This document shows positions 26,103 to 35,360 of a stretch of 64,000 nucleotides of DNA, one piece after another (position 1 is the stretch's first letter; each line of letters begins with the position of its first letter). A model generated the notes under the pieces. The model was not told the origin of the DNA, ran no database searches, and worked only from the letters and a program-made list of their open reading frames with translations. Where the stretch lies: the NCBI GenBank assembly GCA_012270485.1, contig JAAXIF010000023.1:1-64000 (forward strand). The letters run 5' to 3'. The translations under genes were made by a program, and so were the position numbers. The DNA comes from Sphingobacteriales bacterium. Its GTDB lineage: Bacteria > Bacteroidota > Bacteroidia > Chitinophagales > Chitinophagaceae.

Positions 26103-26110
26103 CAAATTTA
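26103..26110 (-). promoter_or_regulatory. Candidate -7 box for the GH65-led operon
   Basis: TAAATTTG on the minus strand matches TAnnTTTG exactly and leaves a leader of about 25 bases before ATG 26071. A clear -33 TTG at 19-21 bases is lacking. The box lies in the 53-base gap between the divergent GH65 and FG-GAP genes. Confidence 0.4.
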
Positions 26111-26124
26111 TTCTAAAACCCTGT

Positions 26125-29100
26125 ATGAAACATATTTTTATTATCGCAATCGTTTGCGTCTTTGGGTTGGCATGTTCCCAATCATCTAGCTTACTGCAAG
26201 AGGTAGATCCTGAAAAATCAGGGTTACAATTTTCCAATACCATCGTTGAAAATCAAGAAATGAATGTGCTGAATTATGAATATATCTATAATGGTGGTGG
26301 CGTTGGCATTGGCGACTTTAATAATGACAGTTTGCCCGATATCTACTTTACAGGGAACAGAACTGCCAATAAGCTTTTTCTGAATAAAGGGAATTTGAAG
26401 TTCGAAGACATCACAGAACAAGCGGGTGTGAGTGGCAATGGAAAATGGAGTAAAGGAGCCAGTATCATTGATATCAACAATGATGGACTAACAGATATCT
26501 ACGTATGTACTGCTGTTTTATCGGATAGCAATGCCAGAAAAAATCTCTTGTATGTGAATCAGGGAGTGAATGCAACAACCGGTATCCCTGTATTTAAAGA
26601 AATGGCAAAAGAATATGGGCTTGATGATATGTCGAATACCCATATGTCTGCTTTCTTCGACTATGATAATGATGGAGATCTGGATGTATACTTATTGGTA
26701 AATGATCTCGATGGTACTTATCCCAATGAATTTCGCCCCATTCGTAAAGATGGCAGTTGGCCTAATACAGACAAACTACTAGAGAATAGATTCGACTCAA
26801 CACTTCAGCACCCTGTATACACAGATGTTTCTGCAAAAGCAGGCATTTTGATTGAAGGCCATGGTTTGGGAATTAGTATTGCTGACATCAATCAAGATGG
26901 ATGGAAAGATATTTATATCAGCAATGATTACCTATCTAATAATATTCTTTACATCAATAATAAAAACGGAACCTTCACTGATCAATGTGCCTCTTACTTG
27001 AAACATACCAGTAAGAACGCCATGGGTAATGATATTGCAGACATCAATAATGACGGTTTAGCTGATATCATTGAAACAGATATGATGCCTGCTGATAACT
27101 ATCGACAAAAAATGATGCACTCGGATATCAGTTATCAGACTTTTCAAAACAGTGATCGTTATGGATATATGTATCAGTATCCAAGAAATACTTTACAACT
27201 CAATCAGGGATTGATCTCACAAAAGAGTGATTCACTGCGTAGACCTGCATTTAGTGAGATCGCTTATTTCAGTGGTGTAGCACATACAGACTGGAGCTGG
27301 GCACCGCTTCTTTTTGATGTCAATAATGATGGATGGAGAGACTTGTTTGTTACAAACGGACTTCCGAAGGACATGTCGGATAAAGATTTTATGTCGTACA
27401 GAAGCAATGCTGTAGCCAATGCGCCGCTTGAAGAAGTATTAAAACAATTACCTGTTGTAAAGATCAGCAACTATGTATTTCAAAATAATGGTGACCTGAG
27501 TTTTACAGATCGAACCAAAGAATGGGGCATTGACTTCCCTACTTTTTCAGCAGGTATGGCATATGCAGATCTCGACAAAGATGGTGATTTGGATATTGTG
27601 ATCAACAATACCAATATGCCTGCTACCTTATTAGAAAATAAAGAACGTCAGCAAAAAAAATCATCGAATTTTATTCGGATCGGATTAACCGGTACTACTC
27701 AAAATATTTCCGGCTTGGGTGCTTGGGTACATGTGTATGCAAAAAATATGCATCAGGTGATTGAACATTCGCCCTATCGTGGTTATTTATCTACTATTGA
27801 AAATACGCTTCATTTTGGTATTGGTAATAATGCCAATATTGATTCCATTCGTGTGATATGGCCAGATGGCAAGTCAGAAATAAGAAAAAATATTCCCGCT
27901 AATCAAACCCTTCATTTCTTAGCAAGTAATGCCGGTCTTTATGATCAACCCACCCCTGTAGCACCGGTTACTTTATTTGAAGATATAACTGCTACTAGCG
28001 GTTTAAGCTATGGATTTTCTGAGGTTGACTTTATTGATTTTGATATCCAACGTTTATTATTACACAAACTCACACAATATGGTCCTTCACTTGCTGCCGG
28101 AGATTTGAATGGAGATGGGAAAGATGATTTTGTTGTGGGTGGAGGTTCTCCTTTTCATGCATCTACTTTTATTCAGGGTGCAAATGGACGTTTTACAAGA
28201 AACTATTTACCCGGCTATAAAAGTCCACAATACCAAGATGATGCAGGCATTAGTTTATTAGATGCTGATGGTGATGGAGATCTGGATATTTTTATTGTAT
28301 CTGGTGGTGCAGAAAATCAACCACAGACGAAAGCGTATACCGATCATTTTTATCTCAATGATGGCAAAGGAAATTTTACTGAACTCACTGCTGACTTTAC
28401 CAATAATCGAACCACCAAGAGTTGCATCAGTACTTTTGATTATGATCAGGATGGGGATCTGGATCTCTTTATTGGCGGAAGGGTTATACCCGGAAGATAT
28501 CCAATGCCTACCAATAGTTTTATCTACCGAAATGATTCTGAAAAAGATAAAGTAGTATTTACGGATGTTACTTCTAAAGTAGCACCTGATCTGCTGAACA
28601 TCGGAATGATTACAGCTGCTCTCTGGACAGATGTTGATGCCGATGGTAAAACAGATCTTTTGTTGGCTACCGATTGGGGCAGCATCCAATTATTGAAAAA
28701 TAATGGTGCCAGTTTTAAGAAGACCAATACATCCCTTACTGCTTTTACCGGTTGGTGGAACAGTCTTGTTGCAGCTGATATGGATAATGATGGCGATATG
28801 GATTATGTAGCGGGTAATTATGGACGCAATGGTTTTTTGCAAGCTTCTGAACAATACCCACTGAAGGTTTACGCCAAAGATTTTGATAATAATTCTAGTT
28901 TGGATGTTGTATTCAGTCATTGGCTGCCCGGCACCATTTACGGTGAGAAAAAAGAATATCCTGTTGCAGGAAGAGATCTGATATTAAGAGAAATGAGCGT
29001 ATTGAAAGAACGTTTCCCTAATTATGCACCTTATGCTAAAACAGAGATGACGCAATTATTTTCACCAGAAGTATTAAAAGATGCTTATCAATTAAGCGCG

Positions 29101-29673
29101 AACTATTTACAAAATTGTTGGATTGAAAATAAAGGGTCCTTAAACTTTGAGTTACATGCCTTACCAGCAGCCGCACAAATAGGACCCGTATATGGAATTA
29201 TCGCACGAGATCTTGATATGGATGGAAGAAAAGATTTGATACTTACCGGTAATGAATATTCAATGGCTCCTTATCTGGGTAGACAAGATGCGTTGAATGG
29301 TTTGGTATTGTTGAACAAACAAAATAATGTATTTGAACCTTTATCAATAGCAGCATCAGGCTTTTATACACCTGCTAATGGAAGAAGCTTGGTAGAACTA
29401 GTGATTCAAAATCGTTTAAGCGTTATTGCAGGACAAAATAGAGACATGCTCAAAATGTTCAGCTTACAAAATGACAATACTTCTTTTGTAAAAGTAAATT
29501 CGCTTGAAACACATGCAATTGTTTATTTAAAAGATGGAAAGAAAAGAAAAGAAGAATTCAGTTTAGGGCAAGGGTTTCTTTCTCAATCTTCCAACTATAT
29601 TCATTTGAATTCAAGCATAGCATCAATTGATATTTTTATAGGTACAAAAAAAAGCAGAACACTAAAACCCTGA
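26125..29673 (+). CDS. Giant FG-GAP/ASPIC-UnbV lipoprotein 1
   Basis: A 1182-residue protein with lipobox GLAC (Cys17). It is built of FG-GAP/VCBS propeller repeats with calcium-binding DxNxDG loops (DFNNDSLPDIYF, DINNDGLTDIYV, DYDNDGDLDVYL). The central family motif HTDWSWAPLLFDVNNDGW is present. An ASPIC/UnbV segment (IRVIWPDGKSEIRKN near residue 580) is followed by a second propeller. Such CRTAC1-like proteins are surface or periplasmic and of unknown function. The next gene, a haloperoxidase, starts four bases after its stop, a tight pairing. It is a paralog of the proteins at 32020 and 35361. Confidence 0.9.
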   Translation: MKHIFIIAIVCVFGLACSQSSSLLQEVDPEKSGLQFSNTIVENQEMNVLNYEYIYNGGGVGIGDFNNDSLPDIYFTGNRTANKLFLNKGNLKFEDITEQAGVSGNGKWSKGASIIDINNDGLTDIYVCTAVLSDSNARKNLLYVNQGVNATTGIPVFKEMAKEYGLDDMSNTHMSAFFDYDNDGDLDVYLLVNDLDGTYPNEFRPIRKDGSWPNTDKLLENRFDSTLQHPVYTDVSAKAGILIEGHGLGISIADINQDGWKDIYISNDYLSNNILYINNKNGTFTDQCASYLKHTSKNAMGNDIADINNDGLADIIETDMMPADNYRQKMMHSDISYQTFQNSDRYGYMYQYPRNTLQLNQGLISQKSDSLRRPAFSEIAYFSGVAHTDWSWAPLLFDVNNDGWRDLFVTNGLPKDMSDKDFMSYRSNAVANAPLEEVLKQLPVVKISNYVFQNNGDLSFTDRTKEWGIDFPTFSAGMAYADLDKDGDLDIVINNTNMPATLLENKERQQKKSSNFIRIGLTGTTQNISGLGAWVHVYAKNMHQVIEHSPYRGYLSTIENTLHFGIGNNANIDSIRVIWPDGKSEIRKNIPANQTLHFLASNAGLYDQPTPVAPVTLFEDITATSGLSYGFSEVDFIDFDIQRLLLHKLTQYGPSLAAGDLNGDGKDDFVVGGGSPFHASTFIQGANGRFTRNYLPGYKSPQYQDDAGISLLDADGDGDLDIFIVSGGAENQPQTKAYTDHFYLNDGKGNFTELTADFTNNRTTKSCISTFDYDQDGDLDLFIGGRVIPGRYPMPTNSFIYRNDSEKDKVVFTDVTSKVAPDLLNIGMITAALWTDVDADGKTDLLLATDWGSIQLLKNNGASFKKTNTSLTAFTGWWNSLVAADMDNDGDMDYVAGNYGRNGFLQASEQYPLKVYAKDFDNNSSLDVVFSHWLPGTIYGEKKEYPVAGRDLILREMSVLKERFPNYAPYAKTEMTQLFSPEVLKDAYQLSANYLQNCWIENKGSLNFELHALPAAAQIGPVYGIIARDLDMDGRKDLILTGNEYSMAPYLGRQDALNGLVLLNKQNNVFEPLSIAASGFYTPANGRSLVELVIQNRLSVIAGQNRDMLKMFSLQNDNTSFVKVNSLETHAIVYLKDGKKRKEEFSLGQGFLSQSSNYIHLNSSIASIDIFIGTKKSRTLKP

Positions 29674-29677
29674 TACT

Positions 29678-30997
29678 ATGAAATTTCGTTATCAGCTTTG
29701 GTCTTTTCTTTTACTTGCAGTAACTGCTGTTACAATTAGTTGCCAACCCCCAAAGGAAAGAGACCTCACAAAGCTTCAGGAACTGCAGTATCAGTGTGTA
29801 CAGCATCTCACCGATGTGATTGTGTATGATATTGTAAATCCGCCTGTAGCCAGCAGAATGTATGCATATAGTACCATCGCTTATTATGAAGCACTACAAC
29901 CTACCGACCCTTCTTATGCGAGTTTATTACCCAAGCTTCATGGTTTTGCAGAGTTACCGCTTCCTGATACCAACCTACGACATGATTATCGGCTATCTGC
30001 TGTCATCGCATTTATGAAAGTTTCGGAAACTTTGGTATTTTCAAAAGATAGTATCAGAGCAGCGCGAGAAGAATTAGTAGACTATTTCAGTGATCTGGAT
30101 CAAGAAGTATATACCAATTCTGTTAGCTGGGGTGAAAAAGTTGCCAATACTATCTTGGTAAGAGCTTCTAAAGACGGATATAAGCTAACACGCGGTATGC
30201 CAAAATTTAGTGTACTGAAAGAAACAGGCATATGGCAACAAACACCGCCCGACTATGAAGAAGCTGTTGAACCTAATTGGAGATTCATACAACCCCTTTT
30301 ATTAGACTCCGCTTCACAATTCAAGCCAGCCAGGCCGCCGGCTTACAACATGAATGCTTCCAGTCAGTATCATAAAGAAGTGAAAGAAGTGTATGAGTTG
30401 AGTCAGCAACTTACAGAAGAACAAAAACTGATTGCACGTTTTTGGGATGATAATCCGTTTGTTTCCGAACACAAGGGACATTTAACTTATGCGAACAAGA
30501 AAATGACCCCTGTAGGTCACTGGATGGGTATAACAGGTATATTAAGTAGCCAGTCGAAAAAAACAGCCCTAGACATCGCTCGGGTTTATGCATTAACGGC
30601 TGCTGCTATTTTTGACGGGTTTATTTCAACATGGGAAGAAAAATATACCAGCAAAACCGTTCGACCAGTAACAGTGATCCGTGAACATTTTGCTTCTGAA
30701 TGGAACCCCATTTTACAAACACCTCCTTTCCCGGAATATACCAGCGGACATAGTGTTATTTCAGCTGCCGCTGCATCCGTTCTTGCTGCAGTATTTGGCA
30801 ATAACACAGCTTTCAGGGATACCACAGAATTACCCTATCTTGGATTGGAAAGAAGTTTCAGTTCACTGCAGGCTGCTTCTGACGAAGTAAGTATGAGTAG
30901 AGTATATGGTGGTATTCACTATCGTTCCGCAGTGATAAATGGGCAAAAACAAGGTCAGCAAATTGGTGATTATTTTATTGGTACTTTCTTAAAATAA
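29678..30997 (+). CDS. Haloperoxidase/PAP2 lipoprotein
   Basis: A 439-residue lipoprotein (lipobox TISC). The oxyanion blocks are K-x6-RP in KYTSKTVRP, YTSGHS with His358 and SRVYGGIHYRSA. The final Asp of the third block is Ala. It is most similar within the window to the 22081 protein, including the WDDNPF...GHWMGITGI core. It starts four bases after the FG-GAP gene, so the two are cotranscribed and possibly translationally coupled. Confidence 0.88.
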   Translation: MKFRYQLWSFLLLAVTAVTISCQPPKERDLTKLQELQYQCVQHLTDVIVYDIVNPPVASRMYAYSTIAYYEALQPTDPSYASLLPKLHGFAELPLPDTNLRHDYRLSAVIAFMKVSETLVFSKDSIRAAREELVDYFSDLDQEVYTNSVSWGEKVANTILVRASKDGYKLTRGMPKFSVLKETGIWQQTPPDYEEAVEPNWRFIQPLLLDSASQFKPARPPAYNMNASSQYHKEVKEVYELSQQLTEEQKLIARFWDDNPFVSEHKGHLTYANKKMTPVGHWMGITGILSSQSKKTALDIARVYALTAAAIFDGFISTWEEKYTSKTVRPVTVIREHFASEWNPILQTPPFPEYTSGHSVISAAAASVLAAVFGNNTAFRDTTELPYLGLERSFSSLQAASDEVSMSRVYGGIHYRSAVINGQKQGQQIGDYFIGTFLK

Positions 30998-31029
30998 GAA
31001 TTGAAATAGCATTAAGGGTCGTGACTCTA

Positions 31030-31061
31030 TTGATTTTGTTTCAACCCAACCAGTATTTTTG
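31030..31061 (+). promoter_or_regulatory. Promoter of the gene at 31086
   Basis: -33 TTG (31030-31032) and -7 TATTTTTG (31054-31061), separated by 21 bases, fit the Bacteroidota consensus. ATG 31086 lies 24 bases past the -7 box. The gene can therefore be expressed apart from the FG-GAP/haloperoxidase pair. Confidence 0.6.
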
Positions 31062-31085
31062 TGTAGCAAAAAATGAAGAGATTTT

Positions 31086-32015
31086 ATGAAGCGTTTTTTT
31101 TATGTGGTTATCGTATTGGGAATTTTAGCAGGAGGCATTGGGTTTTTCCTACCATCAAATCAATTGAAAAGTATGACTGCTAATGCTACTACACCTTTTG
31201 ATGGAGTTTCAAGAGTAATCGTCAATAAACATTATTGGAAAAACTGGTGGCCGGGCACAGTACTTAATGATAGTACCCTGGCATTTGAGAATACCGAACT
31301 GCATATTGACATGTTATTACTCAATGGCTTTAAAGCAAAGTCGTTGAATACAAATATTCCTGCTTTTCTAGATCTGCAAGCTATTGCCACGTACAATGCT
31401 GAAACAGCTTTGACATTCAACACAACCTTTAGCTTCTCTAATAACCCATTCATTAGACTTTATCAGTACATATTGTATCGTTCCGAACAAAAAAAATATG
31501 AGCAACTATTCAAAAATCTAAGTCTTTCTTTTTCCAATGTGAAAAGAGTGTATGGATTCGATATTCAAATGGGAAAAGTACCCAATGCTTATTATGTATC
31601 TGTAAAAACCTATCTGGATCATTATCCAACAACAGAAGAAGTATACGCGAGTATAGGTGAGGTTACAAATTTTATTCAATCACAAAATAGTAAAGTGATG
31701 AATGAACCCATCTTTAATATTTTTAAAGAAGGAGAAAATAGATACCTCTTAATGGTTGCAGTAGCATCTGATCGAGAAATACCTACACAAGGAAAGTTTC
31801 TTCAGAAAAACATGATGCTTGGTAATATTGTGGTTGCAGGAGTGAAAGGAGGTTACGACGCCATCAATAAATGTAAAGAAGCCGTTCAATTTTATGTGAG
31901 CGACTTCAGAAAAGTATCTCCGGCTATTGCATTTGAAAGATTGATCACCAATAGGCTACAGGAAAAAGATAGTAGCAAGTGGATCACTACGATCAACTAT
32001 CCTGTATTTCAATAA
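31086..32015 (+). CDS. Membrane-anchored SRPBCC plus GyrI-like protein
   Basis: A 309-residue protein. An N-terminal transmembrane helix (VVIVLGILAGGIGFFL) is followed by a START/SRPBCC-like region with VIVNKHYWKNWWPG. The C-terminal half resembles GyrI-like/AraC effector-binding domains (YYVSVKTYLDHYPTTEEVYASIGEV and GNIVVAGVKGGYDAINKCKEAVQFYV). These domains bind small molecules. The partner or ligand is unknown. Its stop is four bases from the stop of the convergent FG-GAP gene, leaving no room for a terminator. Confidence 0.7.
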   Translation: MKRFFYVVIVLGILAGGIGFFLPSNQLKSMTANATTPFDGVSRVIVNKHYWKNWWPGTVLNDSTLAFENTELHIDMLLLNGFKAKSLNTNIPAFLDLQAIATYNAETALTFNTTFSFSNNPFIRLYQYILYRSEQKKYEQLFKNLSLSFSNVKRVYGFDIQMGKVPNAYYVSVKTYLDHYPTTEEVYASIGEVTNFIQSQNSKVMNEPIFNIFKEGENRYLLMVAVASDREIPTQGKFLQKNMMLGNIVVAGVKGGYDAINKCKEAVQFYVSDFRKVSPAIAFERLITNRLQEKDSSKWITTINYPVFQ

Positions 32016-32019
32016 TCTA

Positions 32020-35000
32020 TTAATTCGCACCTAATACCAGTATCGTATCATTATTGCGGGCAAGTATATAAGCCTGCTTGCCTGCAATTTGAATCGATCT
32101 GATATTTCGTACTTGTCCTTTTACACGAGCCGGTTGTTTAAGTGACATCATCATACCTTTTCCTTTTTGGTATTGTAGTATGTTTCCAAAATCAGCATCT
32201 TGTCTACCAATCTCAACATTATTGCTATAAAAGTTGCCAAAAGTCATCCATTGTATACCATTGGGCGATATTATTTTCTGTATAGCCCTCAGCTGACTGA
32301 ATTGGGTTTCATTGGGCAAAGGGCTAGCAGTAAATGACCCATTACCTTCATTGATGAGTAGCATATGATCAAAACAGTTCGCTTCCAATTGGAAAGCTTT
32401 TTCAAATTTTTGCGGTGCAAACAATTCCTTTAATTCAGCCTTGGCAAAATCAGCAGCATAGAGATATTTTTTTCTGATCGCAGGTATCGATTTCTCCAAG
32501 ATCATCTTACTAACAAAAGGTATTTCTTTTCCATTGACATAATAAGTCATCAGTTGCTCAACCCTACCATTGTCATCAAAATCATTCATATACATTCGAA
32601 CCGGCGCTTCCAATGAAGCTTTCACCCGACTATTGCGACCAAAATTACCGGCAAGAATATCTATATCTCCATCTCCATCAATATCATCTGCATAAATCGA
32701 TTGCCACCATCCTTTGAGTGTTGTGATATTTTGCTTTACATATTGTTGTCCATTTCTGATAAAGGCATCAATACCACCCCAAGTATATGCCAACAATAGA
32801 TCTTTCTGTTGATCATTATTCATATCCACCCACTGAGCAGATGTTACCATACCCGGATTCATCAACTCACTGCTATATGATGCCGTCACATCCTTGAAAT
32901 TGCCATATCCATCATTCAATAATAAATAAGAACGTGGTGGCATACCATAGGCCCATGTAATAGATCGACCTGCAAAAAAGAGATCCATGAACCCATCTCC
33001 ATTGATATCATTTGCAACTACTTTACTCTGCGTATTCATACCTCTGGGAAATGCAAATTCTTTTTTATGCAGATTTCCTCTTCCATCATTGAGGTATAAT
33101 AACGGTTGCAAGTGTTCATCATCTTCATAATATTCATTACCTCCTGTTGCAATCACAAGATCAATTGCTTGATCATTATTGACGTCAATCCAAATAGCAT
33201 CCACATTTTCCCACATCGTATCTTTTTCCAATGAAGACTGTACAGAGCGTAAAAATTTCCCTTGCTGTGTTTGAAGGAACAATCCGTTCTTGCCTCCTTT
33301 CGATGCACCAACAAATACATCGTCCAACCCATCTTTATTGATATCGGCCACAGCCAATGCCGGGCCTTCAGTTGAAAGCATATGCGGAATCAAGGGCTCT
33401 CTATCAAATTCATTGAATACATTTTCTTGATGCAAAAATTGTAAGCCTGTTATGGAAGTGATATCCTGCAATGAAGCAGCTCCATCATTTTGATGTAATC
33501 GTTGATCAAAATCAAACAAAGGCAAGCCTTTGGTATACTTTGCTTGTATAATATTGCCTTTGGTAATTTTTATGGACTGATACGTTCGGTCCGGCCATAT
33601 CAATAAAGCAGAATCGGGCTGTATATTGTTCAACCCTGCTAGCAGTGGTAACTGCATGCTAGATAGAAATCCTCTTACAGGATAATGCTCAAAGCTCTGT
33701 ACTTGCGATTGAGCATAGATCAATAATTTTGCTCCAATCGCGTTTCGATTCAACTGATCACCTTCCAGTTGCAGTTTTACATAATTCTGAGCAGTAGTAT
33801 CGGTATTGGTTTTATTTTCATAGATCAGAACCGGATCATTGATATTGTTCACTACAACATCTAGATCTCCATCATTGTCTAGATCAGCAAAAACAGAACC
33901 ATTGGAAAAAGTAGGCAGGTTACCTTTAATACTATCGGTGATATTATTAAACTGTAGTGAGCCCTTATTCCTGAAAAACTGATTGGGCAATTTGATTTCA
34001 GGAAACTTACTGATCAATGACAGATCCTTGTCTTGAAGTGTATTGTTTTTTAGTTTATCCTGCAACTCTCCCCCTGACACGTAATTAATGTAATCAATGT
34101 CATTCATACGCTTGGGGATACCATTGGAGACAAACAAATCTTTGAGTCCGTCATTATCAAAATCCATCCACAAAGAAGCCCAGCTCCAGTCTGTCGCATG
34201 AATGCCTGCATATTGACCTACTTCACTGAAATATCCATTCTTTCTATTGTACTGAAGATTATTGCGCGCATATTGGTGGGTATATCCGTACTGCAATTTT
34301 TGCTGGAAAATATTATAATCATCTTCTGCCATTGAGCGCTTCAACATGTATTGATCATAAGGTAACATGTCCATAGAAATGATCTCCGGATAAGCATCAT
34401 TATTGATATCTGCAACATCAACACCCATCGTAAACTGACTTGTATGCATCAATTGCTCTGAACCTTGTTCAGAAAAACTGCCATTTTTTTGATTGATATA
34501 GAGATAATCATTCTCATGAAAATCATTGCCTACATAGATATCAGGCCAACCATCCAGATTGATATCGGCAACCACTACACCCAATCCATATCCTATTTTA
34601 CTTCCATTGATCCCTGCTTCTTTAGTTACATTGGTAAATCTTTGAATGGTATTTCCTTTTACATCTTTACGTTGATCATTGCGATACAATCTTTGTCCTG
34701 CCAATGAATCGTATGTATTCAAAAAATTAGCGCGTGGTGCGTAATTACCATCATGATTCACAGAGTGATTGAGTAGGAACATATCCAAATCCCCATCACC
34801 ATCATAATCCAAGAAAGCAGATTGCGTGCTAAATCCGGAAAAATTCAAGCCGTATGCAGTTGCTTGATCTTCATAAACAGGTATTCCATCTTTCCCAATT
34901 CCAGTGCATACCAACAATTGATTTTTTCCTTTGAGGGTTTTGTAATTACCAACTCTACAAATATAAATATCCAATAAGCCGTCATTATTGATATCTACCA

Positions 35001-35349
35001 CAGACACCCCAGTACTCCAAGCCCCATCGGCAGGAATATGGGCTTCTTGTGTAACATCCTTGAATTGAAGATTCCCGGTATTGAGGTATAACCGATTGTT
35101 TTCCTGATTGGCAGCAAAAAATAAGTCTGTTAATCCATCATTGTTAAAATCGCCTGCTCCAACTCCTGCTCCATTATAATAGTACATATAAGAAAACAGG
35201 TTAAAGGAAGTAGACGGGTGTAGGGTATTACTAAAATGAATACCCGTACGTTCATGATCTGCAATTTCAAATAAAGATGCTTGTTCTTTCCCTTTACAAC
35301 CTATGCCGATCATCACCAACAGGAAAAATCCAGTATATATTGATCTCAT
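32020..35349 (-). CDS. Giant FG-GAP/ASPIC-UnbV lipoprotein 2
   Basis: A 1109-residue paralog of the proteins at 26125 and 35361. Lipobox IGIGC is followed by VCBS repeats (DFNNDGLTDLFF, DINNDGLLDIYI, DYDGDGDLDMFL) and the ATDWSWASLWMDFDNDGL core. A UnbV-like strand (ALLIWPDRTYQSIKI) precedes a second propeller. I choose ATG 35349, which has AAAGGAG eight bases upstream. The longer frame begins at 35364, where its ATG overlaps the previous stop as ATGA. Either start implies coupling with the upstream paralog. Confidence 0.88.
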   Translation of the reverse strand: MRSIYTGFFLLVMIGIGCKGKEQASLFEIADHERTGIHFSNTLHPSTSFNLFSYMYYYNGAGVGAGDFNNDGLTDLFFAANQENNRLYLNTGNLQFKDVTQEAHIPADGAWSTGVSVVDINNDGLLDIYICRVGNYKTLKGKNQLLVCTGIGKDGIPVYEDQATAYGLNFSGFSTQSAFLDYDGDGDLDMFLLNHSVNHDGNYAPRANFLNTYDSLAGQRLYRNDQRKDVKGNTIQRFTNVTKEAGINGSKIGYGLGVVVADINLDGWPDIYVGNDFHENDYLYINQKNGSFSEQGSEQLMHTSQFTMGVDVADINNDAYPEIISMDMLPYDQYMLKRSMAEDDYNIFQQKLQYGYTHQYARNNLQYNRKNGYFSEVGQYAGIHATDWSWASLWMDFDNDGLKDLFVSNGIPKRMNDIDYINYVSGGELQDKLKNNTLQDKDLSLISKFPEIKLPNQFFRNKGSLQFNNITDSIKGNLPTFSNGSVFADLDNDGDLDVVVNNINDPVLIYENKTNTDTTAQNYVKLQLEGDQLNRNAIGAKLLIYAQSQVQSFEHYPVRGFLSSMQLPLLAGLNNIQPDSALLIWPDRTYQSIKITKGNIIQAKYTKGLPLFDFDQRLHQNDGAASLQDITSITGLQFLHQENVFNEFDREPLIPHMLSTEGPALAVADINKDGLDDVFVGASKGGKNGLFLQTQQGKFLRSVQSSLEKDTMWENVDAIWIDVNNDQAIDLVIATGGNEYYEDDEHLQPLLYLNDGRGNLHKKEFAFPRGMNTQSKVVANDINGDGFMDLFFAGRSITWAYGMPPRSYLLLNDGYGNFKDVTASYSSELMNPGMVTSAQWVDMNNDQQKDLLLAYTWGGIDAFIRNGQQYVKQNITTLKGWWQSIYADDIDGDGDIDILAGNFGRNSRVKASLEAPVRMYMNDFDDNGRVEQLMTYYVNGKEIPFVSKMILEKSIPAIRKKYLYAADFAKAELKELFAPQKFEKAFQLEANCFDHMLLINEGNGSFTASPLPNETQFSQLRAIQKIISPNGIQWMTFGNFYSNNVEIGRQDADFGNILQYQKGKGMMMSLKQPARVKGQVRNIRSIQIAGKQAYILARNNDTILVLGAN

Positions 35350-35360
35350 ATTCGCTCCTT